Shown here: positions 13,701 through 25,700 of the stretch, piece after piece
Layout of the letters: every line of letters starts with the position of its first letter
Position numbering within the stretch: position 1 is the stretch's first letter
The notes under the pieces: generated by a model
What the model was told of the DNA's origin: nothing
Databases searched by the model: none
The model's input: only the letters and a program-made list of their open reading frames with translations
Translations under genes and position numbers: made by a program
Origin: Morinoia aosen
Taxonomy: Eukaryota; Arthropoda; Malacostraca; Amphipoda; Talitridae
DNA length: 64,000 bases
Assembly (NCBI GenBank): GCA_030386875.1
Contig: CM059562.1
Coordinates: 46,087,757 to 46,151,756 of the forward strand
Direction: 5' to 3'

Positions 13701-16700
13701 AAATAATATGTCTAGTTCTTGCCCACTGTGCATTTCCACCTAATTTATCATTATCTCGTGAACCGTTGGTGTCTGTAACTAATCACATTTTCTTTTCATG
13801 TCGTGCGTTTTTCAGCTGATGATAGGATTTATCACGAAACGTACAAAAACTGTTTAAAATTTCATTCTTCGCTTTTAAATTTCTAATAAATTTGCGTTAT
13901 CGCCAAGCATATAAATAGAATATAAATTGCTGCTATATGTTTACATTCCGTGGGTAAAACGTTCGGACACCAACGTTCAGAAAAGTGTGACCTTTCGCTA
14001 ACGAAGTACAACTCGATTGTTCCGTTTAAATACGTTCATACTCGTGTATTTTAATTCTGTGAGCTTTGGCTTAGAAGCATTAAATTGCGGTAGAGAAATC
14101 CATGAATGATATAACAATTGAAAAAAAACTTTATTACATTTTTTAGTTTAAACTTGGATATTTCTACAAATAAAGGGATTGATCGCCTGCGTTTGTTTGA
14201 ACTGAATGTTGGAATACTTCTCATAAAAACAGGTTCTCATTACATCATCTCATTTTTTCCGTTAGCGACAAAAATTTTCGTTTGAGTATTCGACAAATTT
14301 GACGAGCTTGTTCACGCTCAAAATACGAAATGCCCATTTTTTATTGGCTAGGTTAATCTATGGATAGAAAAGTAGACAGTAGTGTGAAAAGTTTCAGCAA
14401 AGGCATCATGTATTGGCAGAGGAGCGCGAGCGGTCAGCAGCAATTAAGACCAATAAAGCAAGCCTTTGATCTTTGATGATGCCAGATGCGCTTTTTGGCA
14501 GCGGGCGCGCCTCGGCACCCGCAAGCGCTCCACTGCTCAGTCTCACTCTGCACCAACGTTAAGAAAATCGATTGCAATAGAAACTTGACTAATGAAATTG
14601 AAAATTGATACTTGCAAAGGATTATTTTTTCAACAATCATATTTGGAATGTGAAGCATACGGAGAACATTGAATTCATACGTAAAATACAGCCAAGTCCT
14701 GTGCTATAATGTTCAGGCATACTATTTTTTACGATTAAATCGTGAATTGTGTGTTATGAAAATAGGCGTGGTAAACTCTTAATCAAATAGATGAGTAGTG
14801 TGATCCAGCAAAAAGCTACGTAACATGATTGTTGATGTTCTAAACTTGTTGCTAGAATTGTATTATCATCGTAAAAATATTCATGGTACACAATTCTTCA
14901 GCTTGAAAATTGTCAAGTGGCTGATGAACTTACATTATTGTGAGGGTTGAAACTAGAAGAAAAAACGTTGGATAATCGTGAGTAGTGTGATATGAGCTTT
15001 TCGTAGTCGCGTTTATTTTTTGAGAGTCTTTTTTACCTCGTTCGAGTTATTCAGGATTATTCTACAGGGAAGAGTGGAAAATTGTTCGTATCGGTTTAAA
15101 AATATGACTCAACGTGAATCACATTGCTTCCTTGAGAAATTGCGATGCAAAGTACGGATACCGGCAAGTGGACTGCTCCCAGATGTAAGTTCTCAACGAA
15201 GAATGATTCATTTACGAACACACACGGACGGTACACACAGCGTTATCTTTCGAATATTCCGTGCGCGGTCCCTTGTGTTCATCAGGAGTAAACAAACCCA
15301 TATGAAATAAACTGCACCAACCAATGTCGCATACCAGTCTCAAAATCTTGGGAATTAATTGTAGGAGTTGAATTCATAAAAAATACGACTGATGTCAATC
15401 TCACCTGCATAGCTTTAAGCATTCTACACAATAGCGGAAAATTGTTTAATGAGATGACACTATTTGGCTAGATACCATTAATTCATTGAGTCATGAGACA
15501 ATATTATTTGATCTTTTAAATAATGAGATTCTAATATGATACGAAACAAGCGTGAACTAGAGACAACTGTATTAGAAGCGTATCGTTACATTGAAAGTTC
15601 AACTCTGTGATGTATGCTACATGCTGTTTGTGCACCACTGAAAATCACTTCAGAAAATAGGATGAAGCCCACAAGAGGAAGAACACGACTCGAGCACAGC
15701 AACAGCTGGCAGCAGCACTCACAGGTCTGCCGTTCATGTACCACGAGAGGTCGGCCCGGGGCTTGGCGCCCTCGGCGGTGCAGTTGAGCTCGACTGGGTC
15801 CCCCACACGGTACATGTGAGACGCCCGCCCGTCCCACAGCGTCTTGATGCTCACCGTCTCGGGGGGCACTGCTCACCACACACAATTATCGCTTTGCCAC
15901 TGGCTCGTGCCAGGAAACGCAAACTTGAAATACTAAAAAATAGAAATGGGGGAATGTAACAGCCAAAAAATAAATTTTATGACATTTTTCGCCGCGTATT
16001 TTAAACGTCCGTTGAAGTACTCTCATAGTTACGGCTGTCTCATTGCAAGAAAGTGCTTCCTGCTTTACGCGTTGATAGTTGAAATTAATTGTGACATTTG
16101 CGTGCTCACTCGTAACAACCTTCATACATGATGTTAGGAGTAAAATTTTGTTGTTGTCAGGGGAGAGGTGAATTAAATATTAAATTTATTGAAAAATAAC
16201 TCTGCAGACGAGAGATTGCAGAAGATATAGAAGTACATTAAACAACCCTCAACATAAATTCAACAAATTTCCTGCCACACATTCGTTTCTCTGAATCACT
16301 AGTGAAAGCTTGGCGTACCAAAAAGCTTTGACTCAAAAGTGTATATAAAATAAAGTAAGCCAAGAATACCTGCTTCTATTGCGTTTATCATTTACGGAAT
16401 ATTTGTGTTTCATTCTTGAAAAAACTCACCCATACTGCATTTGAGTAATCTCACTCATGTTATCATACGAAAAAATTAATAAATATTTTTCCCGATACGC
16501 TTGTTTGGTCGTCATCACTTTAATTAATCATAATGAAAAATAGGATAATTGCAGGAATCCCAAAGTTAAAGAGAATGTTACTTTGACAATTCCGTTTCTA
16601 TACGCATTATAATTAACTAAATGGTTACATCTGCAGCAAAACGATGAAAATTCCTTGAGAAGAAGTTATAAAACATCAAGGCGAAAAATACTGCACAATG

Positions 16701-19700
16701 CAGAGGAAAAATGTAAAACAGTAACATGTTATTATGAAGTTACTCTCCAATGGGATTTAAGCTCAGGCTGTTGTTGAAGAAGTAATTATGCTTAGCAATG
16801 AAAAATGATTCATAACTTATGAGGTCCATGTCGTTTAGTGTACAGAATGATGTCGCAGGATCACTAGAATTAGGAACTGTATCGCAGGAGTGCATTATTT
16901 CAGGAGACGCAGGGTAGTGGTCAGGAAAGCAGACACTCGAATCGAATTTCATGCATTCAATTTCACGAATTCAAATTCAATGAATTCGAATTTGAGTTTT
17001 GTCAATTTCTCATTTAGACCGGTTTTTTAACTCAATTCCAAAGTTCCCCTTCCCATAATTTCTATGCGACACAACTGAACTTTTGATTATTGATTATTTC
17101 AAAAGTTAAGATTTCAATGATTTGTTTTACGTTGATATGACACTTTCGGACTGATTTTCTCGACGTTGTTGATGTTTATTTTACAATTAGAATTAAATCA
17201 TTCAATAATTTTGAGACTTGCTCAAGTTATCAATACGGTTCTGAACAAAAGCTTGCAAAGAGAATGAAGAAATAGATTGCCATAATTTTATGAACGGAAA
17301 AAACAAGAATTTAATTGAAACAGCCAACTAACGAGAGTAAAACTTTCCCCATTCGAATAAAATGTAATTTTTTGGAACTTGAGCTATGCATGGTTCAAGG
17401 ATGACAAATTCAAAATTGAAAAAGAATCTTGCTAATTAAGACTACATAAATCAACATTATAATTTTTCATGTGTGAACGTTTTGGAATGATTCCCATGAA
17501 CTTACATTTGTATTTTAATTTTAAAAACTGGAATTAAAATATTTTATTTCTGACGTGCTCGTCCAGTTGTTCGAAATTATACGCAACAAAACTGAAAGAA
17601 AAAAAAATAATTGTAATGGGGTTAGTGATGCTGATATTTTCTTATTTTTTAAGGTGCGTTCAAAAGTGTACTAAGTAGAACACATCATGAATTTTCCATT
17701 CGAATAAATTTTTCCTTTAATCCTAGAGACAACTTTCAAAAGTAGTCTTTATGGAACATTACACGCCTTTATGAATTTACATACTCAAGTTACTGGCAGT
17801 GAGGAGTTACTGGGAAATATTTTCAAGGAAAACTAACTAATAAGCGAGTTCTATTTCCTTCAATTTTGAATCCGAATCGTTTTTGCATCTTAGGTAGCTG
17901 CTAAAGAGGCGAGGCCTTACCTATGACAGTCATGGACTGCTTCTTGACGGCGGTTTTGAAGGCCGGTCCTTCTGCCATAACCTCACACTTGTAAGTGCCG
18001 CTCGTTTTCTCAGAGACGTTCTTGAGTCGGATGGTGCTCTCAGTCGAGAAGGCTTCCTGCGAGTGTAAATAAAGTTGTTCGAAGGAAAGAAACTAAGAAA
18101 ATTTTGAAACAAGTTCTCATATAGGAACCGTCATTACGTTTTCTAAACTACTGATACAGAAAAAGTCTTTCAAGCCTGCATTATTTGAACCATTTTGTAA
18201 ATAAACCACTAACTTAACCAGCTTTTACACGAGTATAGAAACTCTCAGTCATATTAAGCATATTTCTGCGCTTTCTTTGTATTTGATATCTTATTTTTCT
18301 CTTCGGCTTGAATGAAACTCAGAAGGTCTAAACCAGTATCTTTCACCTCACATATTATATTCTGAGCCTCTTTCACTTTCCACAGAAGAAAAGACCTGAC
18401 TACCAAGAATATAAAAAGGCGTATCGACTAAGGAAGACTTACAATGCGAATAAAGTAGCTGAGGCAGTTCCTGTGAGATGATGTATGCGACAGATATGGG
18501 GTAATTATTGTAATCTGGCGAGAAATGTCCCTGGAGCAACGGATGAAAGGCAGTTTGTTAGCCTCGCAACGCGGGCAATGCAAGCATTCGGTGACTCGTC
18601 AGTTCACTCTACTTGGTTTGAAGTGTGCCCGAACAATCGGGAAGTCTCACTTGCTTCTATGAATTTACGTGTATAACTTGTCTTTCCGGGATTTTTGCAC
18701 AAGAACTTTTAGAAGCTTCACTAAGGATATCTATAAATTTCATCAAGGCTTTGTGGAAATGTTTATTACAAATACTGCAAAACCCAAATTGCAACGAGAG
18801 GAAAAAATTTAATCTTTGAACAGAAAAGACGTCAGTAGTTTACAGCGCATCAATATACTGTACATGTACTATATAATGGACCATCTTCCACAGGCGATGC
18901 TTTAGTCGAATGATAGTGCCAAAACCCGTTGAATTCTTGACTAAGTTCATGTTCATGGCTAGGTAAGTCATCTTCGCGTTTCGAAATAGAAAAAGTGCGA
19001 AAAAATTTCTGATGCCAGTCCACTGTACTCTCTACTGCCACAAGACTCGGGTAAATCGGGCTGGATGGCACAAGGCTCTCCAGACATTAAAAGTGAGCGT
19101 CTTGCCTTGCTAAATAAGGAGAAAAAATTAGATTAAAATTCTTGGGCTGGGATTTCGGGGCTACTAGGCCCATGGGGGATGTCATGTGTTTCAAAAGTCT
19201 TGAGCATTTTATATACGGTAATTAAATGAACTAGGGAAACTCGTCGTGAGCGAATAAATATTTTTTTCGAATTTGTAGTGACAAAAAGCGTAAAATTTGG
19301 TGGCATACGTCATCCAACAAAATATATTCTTATTGGATAACTACTGAGGGATTTATCAGTATTTCACCTCCCCGGACGACAATCATAAATACGCAATTCT
19401 TCCCGACAATTTTTGTGAGCGAAATTAAAAAGTAACCATTCCCTGGATTTTCAATTCGCAGTCAGGAAGTTACAAATTCATTTGCTTAGAGCTATTTTTT
19501 CATATTTATTTCATGAAAATTTGGTGCTGAGACGCACTCCTTTCTCACAATTACACATTAAAATATCAACAGATACTACTACTATAAAGTTCTCACATCG
19601 ACAGAAATTCCCTCGAAGGTAAAAGCGCTCTTGGGGTTGGCTTTATTCGCCTTGTAGTTGTAGAACTGATTTGTCCCGCGCCACCAGTTGACGGTGTAGA

Positions 19701-22700
19701 GCTGTTTCTTCTTGCCCAGCAGCTTGAAGTGGCAGGAGAGATTAACATCCTCCCCATTCTTGACGATCTCAGGAACATCAAGTTCGGTGATCTGTACAAT
19801 CGTCTCCTCCAAGGAACCTTGACTGAACAGAGTGTTGCTGTGATTAGCTTACCTCGGTACTTTGAGAGCTGTATTTGCAGCGAGCAAGAAATACATGAGT
19901 GTTCATTTACCAGGTTTGTTTTAGCAAGCGTTTTATAAAACCACGTGCACTGCTGCCGCACGCCACTGAGATATTATTCCTAGAGAAGAAGAGAACTTTA
20001 AGTTTAAGTTTAAGAAACCTTTGAAAACGGCTGTAGCAAGTACAGCGTTGGATTGGAGCATAATGGGCGGTGATCAAACAGAAGTTACTTTATCTCATGC
20101 AATGATCGAAATGGCTAAAAGGATGAGTACTATTGCAAATACTGTTTAAATAAATTTGAACGCTCAACCAATTTAGAAAACTTAATTGTTTAGATGTTAT
20201 GTTGATGCAGGGAGGGATGTCGCGAACTTTTAATAATACGAATTACTCCGTCTACTCGTACACGAAAGTTTTTTTGCACAAGGCTGCAATTCATGAGGCA
20301 TTAATAAGTTTCTGAATCGTTGGAAAAAATGTGCGAAACCTAATCGCAAACCTGGTCTATAAAATCAGTTCGAAAGAAAGAATTATAGAAATAAAGGAAA
20401 TATGCTATGCAGATTTTCGTCTTCTCAAAGCATATACGAATTTCGTTTCTCACAGTAGAACGAAGAATGAACTAATCCCACTTCGTTTTACTCTGCAGCG
20501 TGTTCATTCGGTGTGAGCATCGTGTATGCGTAGTTGAGCCTGCATTAGACATTGTTAAGAAATTTGTAAATTTTTTGCATCTAATTTCATTCTTGTTATG
20601 TTTTGCAGCAGTTTTAGTTTGCGAGAGAAATGATACTAAGTTAATGAACTAAACGGTTTAGGGTTATAAGACTGGTGAGGAAAATTCGAAATTCATTTCT
20701 AAAACTCTGTACTAAGCAGAATATTTGTATGGATATTCAACAGTACATGTTTCAGATAGTATTTTCTTAACGAAGCATACGAAATAGATCAGTCGTTAGC
20801 CTAATTCTCTATTGAAGTTTTAAAATCTTAATTTTTTTAATTTTAAGGTAAAATTAGGTTTTGCGTTCAACGGTATTGAACTTCATCGGCACTTCGAATG
20901 TGTGGAAATCTAATTTTGGTCGAAGGTCATTTTTATTCCGAATGATCATGTTTGTTGAAAGACAGCAAACAGTGAGCAACTCAAGACAGTACACCTTTTC
21001 TCGTTTTATAACCTAACGTCAGAACAAAATAGCAACAGTTTGCACAATAATACAACAGCGAATAAAAAACTAATAACTGCGGCTCAAATATAACAACATC
21101 CAGTACAAATCTAGTGACGATGCTGCAAAATTGATAACAGATGCAAAATGTAGTGACAGAGACAAATAACTGTAACGTTGCTTCAAATTATATAACACTC
21201 TCAGAATGTTGCAACAGACGATCATTTTCTTTAACAAATAGTCAAATCTTGCAACAATGCTTCAAATAGCCAGTATCACAGGTTCAAAATAATGTAACAG
21301 ATGCAAAAAATAGTAACGAAGAGTCATAAAATGTAACAACATCTTTTAGACCCTATTGACGAGAGAAATCTTTTTTTTTTAATTCCTTGTTAAAAAAATG
21401 GAAAATAATGGGTACACCTTGAAATCCCGAATGTCAAAATTCCAGAAATCAAAATCTCGAATATCTAATTCCCGACCATGTTTGGCAGTGAAATACATAC
21501 TGTACAGGCCAGTTGGCAACCCTGATTACAACATTCGGGATTTTGATTTTTGGGATTTGGATATTCGGGATTTCGACATTCGATATTTTCACTTTCGGGA
21601 GCATCAATGCCACCCGACAATAAAACATATGGGACTACATATGTACATTCCATTACTTTCCAGTCATTGGATGATGTAATATCCGACCGGGAAGTACTGG
21701 AATTTTCCAGAACAACTCTGACGTGGCCGGTTCTCGTGTGATACATACATATGATGTTTATTCTTTATTGTAATTATCAATAATTTTGTATGCATAGTCT
21801 GAATATGCATCGTGTACTACGTTATATGCTACTTTACTGTTTATTTTACTTATAAAAAATTCTGTCAGAAATTGTTAATTTGTTACAATAATATACACGT
21901 ACGTTACTATTTTTTGTGTAATTGATATCCTTTTTGAACGTTGTTACAATAAACCGACTCTGTCATTACACATTGTTTCTTTGTTTTGATATATAGTTTC
22001 ACTGTCATTCATTTTGCCTGGTGTCGCTATAATTTGTCGTTGTTGTTATTTTTTGCGACTGTCTCTATATTTCTATTCCCTGTTATATTCGTTGTTAAAT
22101 TTGGTTCGTCGTTGTTAAATTTGCAGTTCGTCGGTACATTTTGAAAGAATGTGGTTATAAAACGAGAAAAGGCGTACATGATCATAATTTCATTGTTTAT
22201 GTTCTGCTTACCTAGAAACTCAAAATAAAATTTATGAACACTTTTTAGAACAAATATTATTCATCAACGTACATTTAATAGAGCGTTCCTATTTTGGCGT
22301 CCTCAATCTACAAAACAAAGAATTTAATTTACTTTCTTTTGCAAGTTGACTTACTTGGATTCGTATTGTTGGGGATTTGCAAAGGAATGCACATCGGCAT
22401 TGACTCTTCCAAACAAATCTCGGGGTGCAGCCAGTTGATAAACGTCCTGTCTGCGATCTGCCTCCTCTCTTTTCCTGTCTTGAGACCACGGGTCCCTGGG
22501 AGCCGGATCGTAGCCGTAGCCATCTCTGTATGACACTCGTCGCTGCGCTGCTGACTCCAGCCCGTGAGGAAAGCTGAGATTCTCTTTGCGCACCAAGTTC
22601 ACTTCCAACATAGGTTGTTTAGAGGGTGACCAGAACGTAACGCTAGACGAACGGTGGTCTGCAGCGGTTTCATTCCTTGGAAATCGTACTCTGAACAACG

Positions 22701-25700
22701 AGGACGAGTTTTGCGCATTTCTACTATGTCTCACCGCGGGGTGAAATGTAGGGACGACCCTCTCGTACGGAGGCACGAAGTCTGTCGGTTTTTGTGATCC
22801 ACTGACGCTGTTGAGATTTTCTCCAGAGCTGGTGTTGATTAATGAGCCACTCGAAAGACCTGAAAAACCGACAATTTTCTTGGTTACCGTTCATACGTTG
22901 AAAAAAATACCTGGTACTATCCAAATGATTCAGCTTTGTAATGTTTTCCTCCTGAAAATTAGCTACGAGGGAGGAACTAGTGTTGATTGAAGGCAATTAA
23001 CGACAGAGCAAATACACGATGGAACCCATTTTCAGTTTTAGGGATATTGTTCTTGATCGATGCTCATCTTTTTTAAATGAAAATATTGTTCCGCTTAGCA
23101 AGCCTCTATTGCTCTACTATCCACTTCCACGCAGAAGAGTTAAAACTGGTAGAAGAGAATTGAATCTGATGTGAGTAATTCGTTCTTAGGTTGAGTCTCA
23201 TTCTGTCAGAGGCGAATCATGCCCGGGAGCTCGGGTATGGGAAATGAACGACGAGCGTGGCGGCAAAGAAACTTTTAGGACAACTAACAGCAGGGCTTTA
23301 TGACTACTAGCTTTACTAATCATCCATAACTTCGCACGTCTGTTGAGCGTTGAAGCGTTGACTTGCATTGCAGGTATCAACAGTTTTTTGCATTACACCT
23401 CTTATTTGTTGTTCGGATAAACATATTTTAAAAAATCCCCCCCTGTGGCTTCTTGATATAAATTTTATTGCTATAAATCATAATAGGCGTTCGATTTGCA
23501 AAGTTTGCATATAATTGTGTTGTCTCGTGCGTTAAATATAGTCTTTGAGTGGCCAACATTTTATTTGAAAATATTTCTTCATCGTGGCTCTTCAACTTTT
23601 TAAAATCGACAAAAGAGGCCTACGTAGAACGGTCAGAGTACTGTCTCATAGTAATTCGGTCAATAATGAACTGAGAAATGTTATTGGCAGTTAGCAACTT
23701 CCATCATATTTGAATAGAAATACAATAATTGCTGAAAACGAACCGGAAATTAGAAAATGGGAGTAGCATGGATTTTGGAACATTTGAAGTAAAATATTTT
23801 AGGCGAATTCGCGTGTACGAACAAAACTATGCTGGTACACAACCGGTTTTAAGCGAAGAACTTGTTTGCGTGATTATAAAAACCGAGCTCATAATATCCA
23901 TTTTTATTTTTGAGTGGATTTGAGAACACTAATTGACTACCAGTTATGAATTGAAGGTTGAATGTAATAAGATGAATTGATCAGATTCAATATTATCCAT
24001 TTTGCAAAAAAAACGATTAGCAAAAGGCGTTGACCAGCAATACTTTCCGTATGAATAAAATGAATCATAAAATTATATTTTTGTATTTCACTACTTCATC
24101 TAGCATTATGACAGTCCTCGGTAAATTAGTTCTAATTAATGTCTGTTTTTCATAGGAGCGAGAAAGAGAAATACCTAGAGGAAGTTTACGCCCGTTTGTA
24201 TGCAATATTGAACAGATAACAGAACGAAGTTTTGATCTTCTTACTTTGCGTAACTCCTGTAGCTCCCGGGAAAGCTGACTTCCCGAGCTACACTGATGAG
24301 TTACTGATGAGTATGAGATACTCCTGCACGGAGTTGGGTGTTAAACTTATTTTCGAAGAAGCACTCAGATCTAAAAATTAGAAAATTAATGGACTGCTGA
24401 CTGAACGAACATAATCTGTAAGGAGCTTTCAACAAGTTTAACTGATGCTGTTGCCTTTGCGGTACTGAGATGTCAACGCTGCAGTAGCCGTTTAAGAATC
24501 TTTTCTGTGCACAGGCGAGGGCTGCTGGTTAATAATCTCCATTGATTCACAGCTTTATTTAAAATACGTGAAAGTATCGCGTGAGAGAAGCTTATCCAGT
24601 CTCTTAATCGTGTTTCCATTGCTTCATTCGTGCATTGCTGTTACGAATACCCCAAAGTTTTGATGAAGGTAGAACATGTGGAGAGCTGGCGTGCAGAGTG
24701 GCCGTTACTCAGGAACAAGGCGCGAGAATAAGGACTGATGAGGAGTTCGTAGCCCGCTGCTCTCTCCTCTCTCTCCCTCTGTCAGTCTCTCCCTTGCTCT
24801 CCGTACTGCTCATCTCGCTCCACAATGCGAGCAGCCATGCCGTCACAGCTCGGGTACACAGTCGTGTGTCATCCCATAGTGATCTTATGAGCACTGTATT
24901 TTCTCCGCTTGGAATGCAACTGGATTTATAAGTGCCGGCAAATTCGATGTGATCGTGCTCGTTACAATGACGACCTACGGCACTGCTTTCCTTGTCTCTG
25001 GTGATGAGCAAGTATCACAAGAATGTAGCTACAATTTTCTACTTGATTGGGTGAGCGGGAATTATCTCTCTTCAATTTAAAAGTTATCACTTGAGCGTAT
25101 AAAATGTAATATTTTTGGTCAACATCTGAATCAAAAAATGCTGTTGAACGCAAAATAAAATTATGAGATCTAATTTGGAATCTCACGTCTGTAAGAATAG
25201 TTATTGAATTTTCATGGGAATTCCGTTTTAAAGGTTAGCAACGATTTCCTACCGTTAGTCACGAAAACTTACATCTAGTGGACTGCAGATAATCCGAAAT
25301 GAGAGGCTGGTTCCAGGTTGGAGTTCGGGGAAAGGGGCATGTGAACGGGTTGAGGCTTGGGTTAAAGTGTGAATGAAGTGAAAAGGATGTTTCAATCCCA
25401 TTAAGTCTAGGAAGCAAGGACGGTTACTCTGGTCATGCCGCTACTTCCCAGATATTTGATTAGCAAAAAAAATTCGCCAATTTTCTTTCTTGTCCCAACA
25501 CGGAGAAACACAGCTTGCACAGCGTGGTTTGAAGATTCTCCAGGTATTTTGACACGAAGGGCGAAGGTTTTTGACCACTTGTTGTTCACAGTGACCACCT
25601 AAGCGGGGTAAAGTTTAAAAATTACGCGCTTGGTCGAAGTTAATTAAGGGAGAGATCATGCTTGAGACCAGGAGCGATTGTCATGCCCATGTCCTTATAG

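Larger units (their letters stand above)
12450..13860 (+). pseudogene. Penelope-like element with inverted terminal arms, decayed
   Basis: Between two inverted arms the plus strand encodes the end of a reverse transcriptase: FYKRCVDDTFLLFEEKSH (catalytic YVDD as CVDD), then FLDYLNFKHSLIKFTM, ITFLDCLVCR and VYRKTTFSGLGLS. Further right are LFESQLKQFLSKKP and KLYISLPYFGAQSEKLKEEL. The GIY-YIG nuclease follows at about 13417-13668: KSCAQCASRYVGCTGRTL, then IAEHRGVSYRTGSRLGQPP. Stops and frame changes near 13095-13140 and 13365 break it. The left arm (12450-12822) is a reverse-complement copy of the nuclease 3' part and tail (13486-13860), not an independent sequence. The RT upstream of CVDD is absent. 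Confidence 0.85.
7766..15722 (-). other. Intron 5 of the Beat-like gene (about 8 kb)
   Basis: It separates the two Ig2 exons, has a GTGAGT donor at its right end and a GCGCAG acceptor at its left end. It carries two Penelope-like relics, a short direct repeat, a 33-bp array and one GC-rich candidate enhancer. The rest is AT-rich with nothing recognised. Confidence 0.8.
19823..22354 (-). other. Intron 2 of the Beat-like gene
   Basis: It is bounded by the GTAAGT donor after 22355 and the TTCAG acceptor before 19822. About half is taken by the inverted-repeat element at 20989-22177; the rest is AT-rich and unremarkable. Confidence 0.6.

Noticed and set aside
24292-24335. CTGATGAG followed by a perfect small stem, suggesting a hammerhead ribozyme
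   Set aside because: The GAAA required after stem II is missing (TCCT instead), so the catalytic core is incomplete.
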